Assembly: GCF_002220775.1 (NCBI RefSeq)
Contig: NZ_CP019685.1
Span: forward strand, 682,001-746,000
Reading direction: 5' to 3'
DNA: 64,000 nucleotides
Source: Campylobacter sputorum
GTDB taxonomy: Bacteria > Campylobacterota > Campylobacteria > Campylobacterales > Campylobacteraceae
Part shown: piece by piece, positions 35,829 to 44,291 of the stretch
Layout of the letters: every line of letters begins with the position of its first letter
Numbering within the stretch: the first letter of the stretch is position 1
Made by a program: the position numbers and the translations under genes
The notes under the pieces: model-generated
The model's input: only the letters and a program-made list of their open reading frames with translations
The model's database searches: none
What the model was told of the DNA's origin: nothing

Positions 35829-36601
35829 ACTGGGATGAAACATACGCAGCTGTTTATAGAAAAAGCAAAAATGCACTTATGGCTGTTAAATTTTGCGACA
35901 TAGATGCTGTAAATTTAGATGATTTGATAAATATCAATGAACAAAAAGAAAAGCTTTTAAATAATACTATAAATTTTATAAATGACAATGGTGCAAATCA
36001 CGCCTTGCTTTGGGGTGAGCGAGGTTGCGGTAAGTCAAGTTTAGTAAAAGCTGTATTTTGGAAGCTAAAAGATAAAAATCTTAGAATTATAGAACTAAAC
36101 AAAGCTGATCTTGAAAATTTAGTTGATATTATAGATGATATCCGTAATGAAAAGTATAAATTTATAATATTTTGTGATGATTTTTCATTTGAGAATAGTG
36201 ATGATAGCTATAAGTTTTTAAAGCCTATTTTGGAAGGAAGCATACAAAAAGCCCCTAAAAATGTAATCATCTATGCCACATCAAATCGCAGACATTTAGT
36301 TAGTGAGCAAAAAAGCGACAATAATGATGTATATGTAACAAGCGGTGAGTTGCATTATGGCGATAGTGTTGATGAGAAGATATCTTTATCTGATCGTTTC
36401 GGACTTTGGATAAGTTTTTATCAAGGCAGTTATGATGAGTATATAAACATAGTTAAACACTATTTTTTAGGTTATAAATATGATGAAGAAGAGCTTATAA
36501 AAAATGCAAAAAGTTTTGCTATGTTAAAAGGTTCAAGAAGTGGTAGAACTGCAAAGCAATTTTTTATAGAATATAAAAATTTATTAGAAAGTAAAGTATA
36601 A
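35825..36601 (+). CDS. DUF815-type AAA ATPase
   Basis: The 258-residue protein has Walker A G-E-R-G-C-G-K-S-S (about residues 64–72), Walker B I-I-F-C-D-D-F-S-F and an A-T-S-N-R-R-H-L sensor-1 region, all matching the DUF815 ATPase family. The D-R-F-G-L-W-I-S-F motif is also characteristic. The cellular role of the family is not established. It overlaps mfd by 4 bases, so it is co-translated with a DNA-repair factor, which proves no function. Confidence 0.85.
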   Translation: MNWDETYAAVYRKSKNALMAVKFCDIDAVNLDDLININEQKEKLLNNTINFINDNGANHALLWGERGCGKSSLVKAVFWKLKDKNLRIIELNKADLENLVDIIDDIRNEKYKFIIFCDDFSFENSDDSYKFLKPILEGSIQKAPKNVIIYATSNRRHLVSEQKSDNNDVYVTSGELHYGDSVDEKISLSDRFGLWISFYQGSYDEYINIVKHYFLGYKYDEEELIKNAKSFAMLKGSRSGRTAKQFFIEYKNLLESKV

Positions 36602-36610
36602 ATTTAGATT

Positions 36611-37417
36611 ATGAGAGTTGGTTTTATAGGCGATGTTATAGGAAGACCTGGTAGGGAAATTCTTATATCAAATGTTAAAGAAGTTAAAAAAACTTATAAA
36701 CTTGATTTTGTGGTAGCAAACTGCGAAAATGCAAGCGGTGGATTTGGTATAAATTCTAAAAATGCTATTGAGATTTTAAAAAGCGGTGTTGATGTTATTA
36801 CTGGTGGAAATCATAGTTTTGATCAAAAAGATATAGTTGGTTTGATGGATGAAATGCCGATACTTCGACCTTATAATCATTATGATGGTATTAGTGGCAA
36901 AGGCATTATAAATTTAAAAAAAGATAACAAAAATTTATGTGTTATTAATTTGATGGGAAATTATGGACTTAACATTACAAATAATGCTTTTTTCTCAGCA
37001 AAAGAAGCGATTGCAAAAAGTGAAAGTAAAAATATACTGATTGATTTTCACGCTGAAGTAACTAGCGAAAAAAGGGCTATGATGTGCTATTTAAATGGCG
37101 AAGTTAGTGCTATTTTTGGAACTCATACTCATATTGGGACTGATGATTTGCAAATTTACAATGGCACGGCTTATGTAACAGATGTGGGGCTTAGTGGAAA
37201 TTATTTTGATATCATAGGCTTTGAGGCAAGTTCTCCCATTAAAAGCTTTTTAACTGGTTTAAAACACTCTTTTAGTGTAGATAAAAATGCTAAAAGAGCT
37301 TTTCAAATGGTTGTTTTTGAAACAGATAATAATGGTAAAGCTGTAGATGCTTTTAAGATTAGATTAATAGATGGTATTGATGAAATTTTAATTCAAAGGG
37401 CAATTTTTGCAAAGTGA
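36611..37417 (+). CDS. YmdB-family metallophosphoesterase
   Basis: The 268-residue protein matches the YmdB/TIGR00282 metallophosphoesterase family: G-F-I-G-D-V-I-G-R-P-G-R (residues 4–15), N-C-E-N-A-S-G-G-F-G-I, T-G-G-N-H-S-F-D, D-F-H-A-E-V-T-S-E-K and F-G-T-H-T-H-I-G-T-D. These supply the two-metal site. Bacillus YmdB hydrolyses 2',3'-cyclic nucleotides; the role here is not known. It overlaps the next gene by 11 bases. Confidence 0.9.
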   Translation: MRVGFIGDVIGRPGREILISNVKEVKKTYKLDFVVANCENASGGFGINSKNAIEILKSGVDVITGGNHSFDQKDIVGLMDEMPILRPYNHYDGISGKGIINLKKDNKNLCVINLMGNYGLNITNNAFFSAKEAIAKSESKNILIDFHAEVTSEKRAMMCYLNGEVSAIFGTHTHIGTDDLQIYNGTAYVTDVGLSGNYFDIIGFEASSPIKSFLTGLKHSFSVDKNAKRAFQMVVFETDNNGKAVDAFKIRLIDGIDEILIQRAIFAK

Positions 37418-38072
37418 TGAACTTTTTATAGCTATTTTAAAATCTGGTATTAAAGTAAATGATTGTTGGTGGCCAAATTATGGAACATTTGAAGTAGTAG
37501 TTGGTGCTATTTTAACACAAAATACAAAATGGAATAATGTTGAAAATTCTTTACAAAATTTAAAAAATGCAAATTTATTAAATTTAGAAAAAATAGCAAA
37601 TTGCGATATTTTGGTTTTAAGTGAACTTATAAAACCAAGTGGTTTTCATAATGTAAAATCAAAAAGATTAAATATGCTTTGCAAAAACATATTAAAAGAT
37701 TTTGGAGATTTTGATAGTTTTGTAAATTTAGTAAGTAGAAGATGGCTTATTTCTCAAAAAGGGATAGGTTTTGAGAGTTGTGATGCTATACTTTGTTATG
37801 CTTGTAAGCGTGATATAATGGTTGTCGATAATTATACGAAAAAAATATTATCAAAACTAAATTATGAATTTGAAAGTTACGACGAAGCTAGAGAGTGGTT
37901 AGAAAGTATGGATATGCAAATAATATGTGATTATTATAGAGAAAATCTTAGTATAAATGAAATTTATGCTAGATTCCATGGAGCCATAGTTGAGTTTTGC
38001 AAACTGCACTTAAGGGGAAATAAATTTAGTAAACAAGCAGATGAAATCTTTGCAAAATTTATAGATTTCTAA
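37407..38072 (+). CDS. HhH-GPD DNA glycosylase, MagIII-like
   Basis: The 221-residue protein belongs to the endonuclease III/MutY superfamily: V-G-A-I-L-T-Q-N-T-K-W at about residue 30, helix-hairpin-helix I-S-Q-K-G-I-G-F-E-S-C-D-A-I-L-C-Y and catalytic Asp in I-M-V-V-D-N-Y-T. The iron-sulfur cysteines of Nth are missing. The W-x-N-V-E-x-S and C-D-A-I-L-C-Y-A-C pattern fits MagIII, the 3-methyladenine glycosylase of H. pylori. The start is TTG 37407, inside ymdB. The stop overlaps by 4 bases that of the converging gene. Confidence 0.88.
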   Translation: MQSDELFIAILKSGIKVNDCWWPNYGTFEVVVGAILTQNTKWNNVENSLQNLKNANLLNLEKIANCDILVLSELIKPSGFHNVKSKRLNMLCKNILKDFGDFDSFVNLVSRRWLISQKGIGFESCDAILCYACKRDIMVVDNYTKKILSKLNYEFESYDEAREWLESMDMQIICDYYRENLSINEIYARFHGAIVEFCKLHLRGNKFSKQADEIFAKFIDF

Positions 38073-38473
38073 CTTTTTATTTTTAGAATATCTAAAGTTA
38101 TGCCATAATTATCTATAATCATATCTTGTAAATTATTCATAAGAGTTGCGCCATCTTTTCCGTCATCTGGATAACAGACTATATTATCATATTTATCATC
38201 ATCGAAAAAACTTTGAATCCCACTTAAAACCTCTAATGCGCCATTCCAGTCAGTGCCTATTAGCATAGCGATATAGTGATTATCATCTATGAAAAGCGCA
38301 TCTGTAGATCTTAAACTTTTTTTAAAAATATCGCTATTTTTAAAGTCTTTTGGTGCCTTAAAATATATCAAAGAAAATGTTGATTCACTTCCATTTGTAA
38401 ATCTTTGTAATATGTTTATATGATGATTTAACAAAGGCTCTAAATCCTGCTTTTGAAAAACTATACTAGACAT
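38069..38473 (-). CDS. Hypothetical protein, possible degenerate GGDEF fold
   Basis: The 134-residue protein has no signal peptide or membrane segment. Its middle resembles the second half of a GGDEF domain: F-S-L-I-Y-F-K-A-P, then L-R-S-T-D-A-L-F-I-D-D-N-H-Y-I-A-M-L-I-G-T-D and a following helix with A-L-E-V-L-S-G-I-Q. The GGDEF residues themselves are replaced (D-D-N-H-Y), so it would not be a cyclase. This is a resemblance, not a certain assignment. I chose ATG 38473 with AAGGA upstream; an in-frame ATG 27 codons further up lacks an RBS. It is divergent from fliP. Confidence 0.65.
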   Translation of the reverse strand: MSSIVFQKQDLEPLLNHHINILQRFTNGSESTFSLIYFKAPKDFKNSDIFKKSLRSTDALFIDDNHYIAMLIGTDWNGALEVLSGIQSFFDDDKYDNIVCYPDDGKDGATLMNNLQDMIIDNYGITLDILKIKS

Positions 38474-38593
38474 TGCAAATCCTTTATAATTTTTTTTGAT
38501 AATTATATCTATTAAATTCAAAAATGCAAAGAATTTAACTATAAATTTAATCAATTTTAACTAAAATATAGAATAATTTTTAAAAGGTGTTTT

Positions 38594-39325
38594 TTGAGAG
38601 CAGTTATACTATTTTTCATATTTGCTGTTAGCTTAATTGGTGCTGAGCCTACTATACCAACCGTAAATTTAAGTCTTAGTGCACCAGATACTCCTGGACA
38701 GCTTGTAACATCTTTAAATGTTTTAATAGTTTTAACCATTCTTGCTCTTGCTCCAAGTCTTGTTTTTATGATGACAAGTTTTTTAAGACTTGTGATTGTT
38801 TTTTCTTTTATGAGACAAGCAATGGGAACGCAGCAAATGCCTCCAAATACAATACTAATTTCTCTTGCTATGATACTAACATTTTTTATTATGGAGCCTG
38901 TTGGCAAACAAGCCTATGATGATGGTATAAAGCCTTATTTAGCAGAGCAGATTGGATATCAAGAAGCATTTGTAAAAGGCTCAAAACCTTTTAAAGATTT
39001 TATGATAAAAAATACTAGACAAAAAGATTTAGCTCTATTTTTTCGTATAAGAAATTTAGAAAATCCAGCAACAGTTGATGATATACCTTTTAGCATAGCA
39101 ATATCTGCTTTTGTTATAAGCGAACTAAAAACAGCATTTGAAATAGGCTTCTTGCTTTATCTTCCATTTTTAGTTATAGATATGGTTGTTAGCTCAGTGC
39201 TTATGTCTATGGGTATGATGATGTTGCCACCAACTATGATCTCACTTCCTTTTAAGCTTCTTATCTTTGTTTTGGTTGATGGATGGAATTTATTAGTAGG
39301 AAATCTTATAGCGAGTTTTCATTGA
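38594..39325 (+). CDS. fliP: Flagellar type III export protein FliP
   Basis: FliP forms the core of the flagellar export gate with FliQ and FliR. The 243-residue protein has a signal peptide (about residues 1–17), then four main helices with M-T-S-F-L-R-L-V-I-V-F-S, P-P-N-T-I-L-I-S-L-A, D-M-V-V-S-S-V-L-M-S-M-G-M-M-M-L-P-P and P-F-K-L-L-I-F-V-L-V-D-G-W, all hallmark FliP sequences. It starts at TTG 38594. No sigma54 or sigma28 promoter is visible; TAGAAT near 38570 suggests sigma70. Its end overlaps the converging EamA gene by 33 bases. Confidence 0.96.
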   Translation: MRAVILFFIFAVSLIGAEPTIPTVNLSLSAPDTPGQLVTSLNVLIVLTILALAPSLVFMMTSFLRLVIVFSFMRQAMGTQQMPPNTILISLAMILTFFIMEPVGKQAYDDGIKPYLAEQIGYQEAFVKGSKPFKDFMIKNTRQKDLALFFRIRNLENPATVDDIPFSIAISAFVISELKTAFEIGFLLYLPFLVIDMVVSSVLMSMGMMMLPPTMISLPFKLLIFVLVDGWNLLVGNLIASFH

Positions 39326-40150
39326 TATATAACAAATTATTGCGAAAATACTTATAGTTCCGCCTATAATCATATCTAAATTTACAATTTCTCCAAGGAT
39401 TATATGCCCCCAGATTGGAGCTAGTATGCTTTCTAAAACGCATATTAGTGTAACTTCAGCTCCTAAAATAAACATTGCTCCATAACCTATAGCTAACCTT
39501 GATATACTTGTTAGAAAAAATCCCATAAAAAATAACAAACAAAAATCTTGCAAATTTATCTTTGTATTTGCAAAAGGAAGTGCGAAGAAAAACAGCATTA
39601 AACCACAAAGAGTTATTACACTTTTTCTATCTACTTCTTTTTTATTGCTAAGTACAATATAAATTATGCTAAAACAAATTAAACCAATTAAACAAAAAAA
39701 TATATTTAACATTTCATCAAATTTAATATTATCTTTTATAGCTATGAAAAGACCAAAAATTATAATTAAAGATGTTATATAAAGCATTGCTCCAGCTCTT
39801 GTTTTATAAATTATGCTTTCTAAAATCGCAGTTAAAATAGGACAGGTTGCGTAAATTAAAACAGTTATAGTAATACCTATATATTTTACTGAATAAAAAA
39901 AGAAAAAATTTGCAAAAGCCATACAAAATGCAGCCGTAAAAAGAGCCTTTTTTTCTATTGAAAACGATTTTTTCGTTGTTTTTAATCCATTTTTTAAAGA
40001 TATCAAAAATGATGATAATGCCAAAAAAAGACCAAAATACATTGTTATACTAAAAATATCACTTTTTGTCGCTTTTATGATAAGTGATTCAAAACTCATC
40101 AAAAAAACACCAAAAATAACTAAAAACGTACCTTTTGAACGAGTATTCAA
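39293..40150 (-). CDS. EamA/DMT-family transporter
   Basis: The 285-residue protein has ten closely spaced hydrophobic helices in two five-helix halves, the drug/metabolite transporter (EamA) pattern, with the second half closing on L-E-S-I-L-A-P-I-W-G-H-I-I-L-G-E and then I-I-G-G-T-I-S-I. Family members export amino acids, nucleotides or other metabolites; the substrate is not predictable. The start is TTG 40150 with AAGGA upstream. It stands alone, divergent from the arsR operon with a gap of about 300 bases. Confidence 0.82.
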   Translation of the reverse strand: MNTRSKGTFLVIFGVFLMSFESLIIKATKSDIFSITMYFGLFLALSSFLISLKNGLKTTKKSFSIEKKALFTAAFCMAFANFFFFYSVKYIGITITVLIYATCPILTAILESIIYKTRAGAMLYITSLIIIFGLFIAIKDNIKFDEMLNIFFCLIGLICFSIIYIVLSNKKEVDRKSVITLCGLMLFFFALPFANTKINLQDFCLLFFMGFFLTSISRLAIGYGAMFILGAEVTLICVLESILAPIWGHIILGEIVNLDMIIGGTISIFAIICYISMKTRYKISY

Positions 40151-40396
40151 AGTAATCCTTTTATAAATTTACATACAATTTATATGAAATTATGTGTAAT
40201 TATACACCAAACTAAAACAATAGTAATATGTCTAGGCGTTTCTTTTGGTAAATTTAAGTAATATTATAATCAAAAAACAACAAAATAAAATCACAAATAA
40301 AAAATCAATCTTAAATTTAGATATATGTGTTTTTTATAATAATTTGATAATGTAAATTCTCTCATTGATACAAAATTTATAATTTAATATTAATAT
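40151..40396. other. Intergenic region before the arsR operon
   Basis: This AT-rich gap separates the divergent EamA and ArsR genes. It must contain the EamA promoter on the minus strand, which I cannot place, and a short imperfect inverted repeat (GTGTA…TACAC near 40194–40207). No gene is supported. Confidence 0.4.
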
Positions 40397-40429
40397 CATA
40401 TTGACAAATATCAATATGTGTTATATAAT
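40397..40429 (+). promoter_or_regulatory. arsR promoter with overlapping ArsR-type operator
   Basis: A perfect 8-bp inverted repeat, CATATTGA-N6-TCAATATG (40397–40418), overlaps a consensus -35 TTGACA (40401–40406), which is 17 bases from a consensus -10 TATAAT (40424–40429). Palindromes with this TTGA/TCAA shape at this place are typical of ArsR/SmtB repressor operators. Binding would block RNA polymerase and give autoregulation, relieved by the metal or metalloid. Confidence 0.88.
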
Positions 40430-40448
40430 TTTAAAAAAAGGATTAAAT

Positions 40449-40724
40449 TTGGATAAATTTATAGACAATTCTAGAGTTTTTAAAGCTTTTTGTGATCCAA
40501 ATAGACTTAAAATACTTGATATTTTATGCAGTGGTGAAAAATGTGCGTGTGTATTGCTTGAAGAGTTAGATATAAAGCAACCTTCTCTTTCTCATCATAT
40601 GAAGATACTTTGCGATTCTAATATTGTAAAATGTAGAAAAGATGGCAAATGGATGTATTATAGTTTAAATGAAGATGGGTTAGATATGGCAAAAAATTTA
40701 TTAGATAATATAAAATGCCATTAG
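40449..40724 (+). CDS. ArsR/SmtB-family transcriptional repressor
   Basis: The 91-residue winged-helix protein has F-C-D-P-N-R-L-K-I-L-D-I-L, a cysteine pair in the recognition region (G-E-K-C-A-C-V-L, the ELCVC-type arsenic site) and the DNA-binding helix I-K-Q-P-S-L-S-H-H-M-K-I-L followed by the wing V-K-C-R-K-D-G-K-W-M-Y-Y. The cysteines favour trivalent arsenic or antimony sensing. I chose TTG 40449 because AAGGA precedes it; the upstream frame would overlap the operator and promoter. It heads a three-gene operon. Confidence 0.9.
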   Translation: MDKFIDNSRVFKAFCDPNRLKILDILCSGEKCACVLLEELDIKQPSLSHHMKILCDSNIVKCRKDGKWMYYSLNEDGLDMAKNLLDNIKCH

Positions 40725-40791
40725 TTAGTATTTTTTTTCTATTTTATATAGAAATATTTAAAAGCATCAATCAATAATGGAGAAAAATAAT

Positions 40792-41787
40792 TTGGATAAT
40801 TTTTTTACAACTCAAGTTTTAGGTATGCAGTGGTTAAGTGATTTTATAAGAAATTTGCTTTTAAATTTTAAAGTTGATTTAGATGGTAAATTTGGCGGAA
40901 GTTTGCACTTTTTTATCTATGATGTCTTAAAGATAACTATACTTTTATGTGTTTTAATATTTTTAATCTCATACATACAAAGCTATCTTTCTCCTCTAAA
41001 AAGTAAAAAAATACTTGGAAAATTTAAAGGTATTTTTGCAAACATTATCGCAGCTCTTCTTGGGACTGTTACGCCATTTTGTTCTTGCTCGTCAATACCT
41101 CTTTTCATTGGTTTTAGTTCTGCTGGTTTGCCACTTAGTGTAACGCTATCTTTTCTTATATCTTCTCCCATGGTAGATCTTGGCTCGCTTGTTTTGCTAA
41201 GTAGTATTTTTGGGATAAAAATCGCAGTGATTTATGTTATAGTTGGGCTTGTTATAGCTGTGCTTGGCGGAAGCTTACTTGGAAATTTAGATGAAAAAAA
41301 ATATATACAAGAATACATATTATCTATACAAAATACAAATTTACAAGAGTTTGAAATGAGCCAAAAAGATAGAGTGGTTTATGCAAAAGAGCAAACATTT
41401 CAAACTTTTAAAAAAGTATTTTTTTATATAATAGTCGGTGTTGCAATCGGCGCTTATATTCACAATTGGATACCACAAGATTTTATACAAAATTTACTTG
41501 GTAAAGATAGTTTCTTTGGTGTGATTGTAGCTGTTTTAGTTGGTGCGCCAATGTATGCTGATATATTTGGCGTTATTCCTATAGCTGAAGCATTGTATTT
41601 AAAAGGAGCAACTCTTGGAGTGGTGCTATCTTTTATGATGGCAGTAACTACGCTTTCTTTACCATCTATGATAATGCTATCTAGAGCTATGAAGCCAAAA
41701 CTTTTAGCTTTGTTTATAGGTTATTGTGTGATTAGTATAGTTATGGTTGGATATATTTTTAATATTTTTGAGAAAATTTTTATATAA
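40792..41787 (+). CDS. arsP: ArsP-like (DUF318) permease
   Basis: The protein has about 331 residues and eight hydrophobic helices. It carries the motif T-P-F-C-S-C-S-S-I-P-L-F at about residue 95 and V-G-A-P-M-Y-A-D-I-F-G in the second half, the signatures of the DUF318 permease family. C. jejuni ArsP of this family exports trivalent organoarsenicals, and cysteines in this motif are important. The arsR gene upstream supports the same role. TTG 40792 has GGAG nine bases upstream; an ATG at 40777 is the alternative but has no RBS. Confidence 0.85.
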   Translation: MDNFFTTQVLGMQWLSDFIRNLLLNFKVDLDGKFGGSLHFFIYDVLKITILLCVLIFLISYIQSYLSPLKSKKILGKFKGIFANIIAALLGTVTPFCSCSSIPLFIGFSSAGLPLSVTLSFLISSPMVDLGSLVLLSSIFGIKIAVIYVIVGLVIAVLGGSLLGNLDEKKYIQEYILSIQNTNLQEFEMSQKDRVVYAKEQTFQTFKKVFFYIIVGVAIGAYIHNWIPQDFIQNLLGKDSFFGVIVAVLVGAPMYADIFGVIPIAEALYLKGATLGVVLSFMMAVTTLSLPSMIMLSRAMKPKLLALFIGYCVISIVMVGYIFNIFEKIFI

Positions 41788-41798
41788 AGGGAAATGAT

Positions 41799-42104
41799 AT
41801 GTTTTTTAAATTTAAAAAAGCACAAGATCAAAATGATAGCTTAGATGAAAATGCAAGGATAAAAATTCTTGGAACTGGTTGCAAAAAGTGTAATGAATTA
41901 GAATCAAATACGCTTTTAGCATTAAAAGAACTTGATATGGATGAAAAAGTAGGGCATATCAAAGATTTAGTTAAGATAGTTGGATATGGAGTTATGAGCA
42001 CTCCAGCTCTTTTGATAGATGAAAAAGTGTTAAGTTATGGTAGAGTTTTAAGTGTAAAAGAGATAGTAAATTTAATAAAAGAAAATTTTAATTTATCTTT
42101 ATAA
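41799..42104 (+). CDS. Thioredoxin-fold small redox protein
   Basis: The 101-residue protein has a thioredoxin-like core of about 75 residues with the active-site motif I-L-G-T-G-C-K-K-C-N (CxxC at about residues 31–34) and cis-proline region V-M-S-T-P-A-L-L-I-D. It matches the family of small 'redox-active disulfide protein 2'. Such genes often accompany DUF318 permeases. It probably keeps arsenicals or the permease thiols reduced, but this is inference. AAAGGG precedes the ATG, 11 bases after the permease gene. Confidence 0.85.
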   Translation: MFFKFKKAQDQNDSLDENARIKILGTGCKKCNELESNTLLALKELDMDEKVGHIKDLVKIVGYGVMSTPALLIDEKVLSYGRVLSVKEIVNLIKENFNLSL

Positions 42105-42131
42105 TGTATAATCCTAAAGAAAGGATAAGAT

Positions 42132-43283
42132 ATGAATAATTTTATACTACATACTCCAACTAAGATAGTTTTTGGTAAAGATGAGGTTAAAAGACTTTCA
42201 TCACTTCTTCCAAAAGATAAAAAGATTTTACTTCTCTATGGCGGTGGAAGCATTAAGAAAAATGGCGTTTATGATGATGTTATAAATGCAATGGATGGTT
42301 TAAATTTTGTAGAATTTGGTGGAATAGAGGCAAATCCAGATTTTGATACATGTGTAAAAGCAAGAAATTTTGCTAGGCAAAATGGCGTGGAGTTTTTATT
42401 ATCTGTTGGCGGAGGAAGTGTTTTAGACGCTACTAAGTTTATATCGCTTATATTTTATGAAAACGGCGATGAATGGGAAGTATTAGAGGGTAAAAAATGT
42501 GCTAGTAATGCACTTCCGCTAGCAAGCGTTATGACGCTTCCTGCAACCGGATCTGAGATGAATAATGGTGGTGTTATATCAAGAAGAAGCACTCAAGATA
42601 AACTCTCTTTTAAAAGTCGTCTTGTTTTTCCTAAATTTTCTATAATTGATCCAAGTTATACCGCAAGTTTGCCACTTAGACAAATTCAAAATGGCATAGT
42701 GGATACATTTGTTCATACTTTGGAACAATACGCTACTTGGGATATAAACACTCCTATGCAAGATTTGTGGGCTATAGGCATTTTAAGAACTTTGCTTGAA
42801 GAAGGACCTAAGGCTATATCAGATCCAAGCGATTATGATGTTATGTCAAATATTTGTTGGTGTGCAACATGTGGATTAAATGGTTGGATAGGGGCTGGAG
42901 TTATTCAAGACTGGGCTGTGCATATGATAGGACATGAACTTACTGCATTTTATGGCATAGATCACGCTCAAAGTTTGGCTGTGGTTTTACCAAGTAGATA
43001 CAGACTTCATTTGAAAAATAAAAAAGAAAAACTTTATAAACTTGGTGTAGAGGTATTTAAACTAGAAGGAAATAAAGATCAAATCGCATCAAATTGCATA
43101 AATAAGATAGAGGAATTTTTCAATTCACTTGGAGTAAAAACTCATCTTAGTGATTATGGTATAGATGAAAAAGAAGCATCTATTAAAATTGCTGAGAGAT
43201 TTATACAAAGAAATAAAATTTGGGGAGAGCATAGTGAAGTCACCCCAGAAGTAGTTAGAGTTATTTTGATTAACGCAAAATAG
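42132..43283 (+). CDS. Iron-type NADPH-dependent alcohol dehydrogenase, YqhD-like
   Basis: The 383-residue protein is closely similar from its N-terminus (M-N-N-F-I-L-H-T-P-T-K-I-V-F-G-K) to E. coli YqhD, which reduces short and lipid-derived aldehydes. It has the cofactor loop L-S-V-G-G-G-S-V-L-D-A-T-K-F and metal ligands Asp/His in the stretches F-V-H-T-L-E-Q-Y and H-M-I-G-H-E-L-T-A-F-Y-G-I-D-H-A. AAAGGAT precedes the ATG. It lies 27 bases after the thioredoxin gene and could be an extension of the ars operon, or have its own promoter. Confidence 0.93.
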   Translation: MNNFILHTPTKIVFGKDEVKRLSSLLPKDKKILLLYGGGSIKKNGVYDDVINAMDGLNFVEFGGIEANPDFDTCVKARNFARQNGVEFLLSVGGGSVLDATKFISLIFYENGDEWEVLEGKKCASNALPLASVMTLPATGSEMNNGGVISRRSTQDKLSFKSRLVFPKFSIIDPSYTASLPLRQIQNGIVDTFVHTLEQYATWDINTPMQDLWAIGILRTLLEEGPKAISDPSDYDVMSNICWCATCGLNGWIGAGVIQDWAVHMIGHELTAFYGIDHAQSLAVVLPSRYRLHLKNKKEKLYKLGVEVFKLEGNKDQIASNCINKIEEFFNSLGVKTHLSDYGIDEKEASIKIAERFIQRNKIWGEHSEVTPEVVRVILINAK

Positions 43284-43292
43284 GATATGTTT

Positions 43293-43328
43293 GTATTAAA
43301 ATACATAAAATATTATGTATTTTAATAC
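43293..43328. terminator. Bidirectional stem-loop between the dehydrogenase and hemC
   Basis: A 16-bp perfect stem (43293–43308 with 43313–43328) around a 4-base loop sits between two converging genes, 9 bases after the dehydrogenase stop and 9 before that of hemC. The stem is AT-only except at its ends; A/T-rich flanks on both sides suit termination in both directions. Confidence 0.7.
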
Positions 43329-43337
43329 GCTTTAAAT

Positions 43338-44291
43338 TTAGTAAATATTCTCTGATTGTAGTTTTTCAGCCATTATTTCAGCTTCTTTTAAAAGCTCTTT
43401 TGCACCTTTTTCTATAAATTTAGTAGCTAATTCTTTACCTATAGTTTTGTATTTATCTTTATTAACAATCAAAGTTTCTTTTAAAAACTTGCTTCCATCA
43501 GGCAATCCCAAAACAGCCCTTATTTTTACATCATCACCTTTTAAATTTGCATTTATACCTATTGGAACTTGACAGCCACCGTTTAACATAGTAACAAAAT
43601 CGCGTTCTATAGTTGTTTCTATGTGAGATTTTTCATCATTTATAAAGCTAATTATGTCTAAGATATCATTAGAGTTTTTAGCCTCTATTCCTAGGGCACC
43701 TTGTCCCATAGCAGGCACCATTTCATCAAGTTCAAATGGTGTAACAAATTTTATTTCTTTGTTAAGATTAAGTCGTTTTATACCAGCAACGGCTAGTATG
43801 ATTGCATCAAAACGGCCTTCTTTTAGCTTTTTTAAGCGGGTATTTACATTGCCTCTAAGTGAGATTATATTTAAATCAGGGCGAATCATAAGAAGTTGCA
43901 TTCTTCTTCTAAGGCTTGTTGTTCCAACTCTAGAGCCTTTTGGCAGTTCTTGTAAATTTTTGAAATTTTCGCTAACAAAAGCATCTCTAACATCTTCTCT
44001 TTTGCTAATTGCACCAAGTAAAAGACCATCTGGAAAAACAATGGGAACATCTTTTAAACTATGCACAGCTATATGACTTTCGCCTCTAATCATGCTTTCT
44101 TCTAGCTCTTTTGTAAAAAGTCCTTTGCCGCCAATTTTTGCAAGAGGGGAATCTAATATAACATCGCCTTTTGTTTTCATACTTAAAAGTTCAACTTCCA
44201 TGCCATGAGTTTTTTTAATCTCACTTTGTATAAACTCGCTTTGCCACATTGCTAAGGCACTTCCTCTTGTTGCTATGATTAATTTTTTCAT
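43338..44291 (-). CDS. hemC: Hydroxymethylbilane synthase (porphobilinogen deaminase)
   Basis: HemC condenses four porphobilinogen units in haem synthesis. The 317-residue protein begins A-T-R-G-S-A-L-A-M-W-Q and has D-S-P-L-A-K-I-G-G-K-G-L-F-T-K-E-L-E, H-S-L-K-D-V-P, G-T-T-S-L-R-R and N-G-G-C-Q-V-P-I-G, where the Cys holds the dipyrromethane cofactor. It overlaps the fxsA stop by 4 bases and is the last gene of the operon. Confidence 0.97.
   Translation of the reverse strand: MKKLIIATRGSALAMWQSEFIQSEIKKTHGMEVELLSMKTKGDVILDSPLAKIGGKGLFTKELEESMIRGESHIAVHSLKDVPIVFPDGLLLGAISKREDVRDAFVSENFKNLQELPKGSRVGTTSLRRRMQLLMIRPDLNIISLRGNVNTRLKKLKEGRFDAIILAVAGIKRLNLNKEIKFVTPFELDEMVPAMGQGALGIEAKNSNDILDIISFINDEKSHIETTIERDFVTMLNGGCQVPIGINANLKGDDVKIRAVLGLPDGSKFLKETLIVNKDKYKTIGKELATKFIEKGAKELLKEAEIMAEKLQSENIY

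Noticed and set aside
38555-38593. A sigma54 or sigma28 flagellar promoter before fliP
   Set aside because: Neither a GG-N10-GC core nor a sigma28 CGATwT box is visible; only a TAGAAT sigma70-like box is seen.
39293-39325. 33-base overlap between fliP and the converging EamA gene as a sign of a frameshift
   Set aside because: Both proteins have normal family length and endings, so it is ordinary convergent overlap.
43654-44076. Long plus-strand frames opposite hemC, ftsZ, secD and others
   Set aside because: They are antisense shadows of strongly conserved genes, with no ribosome-binding site or family resemblance.
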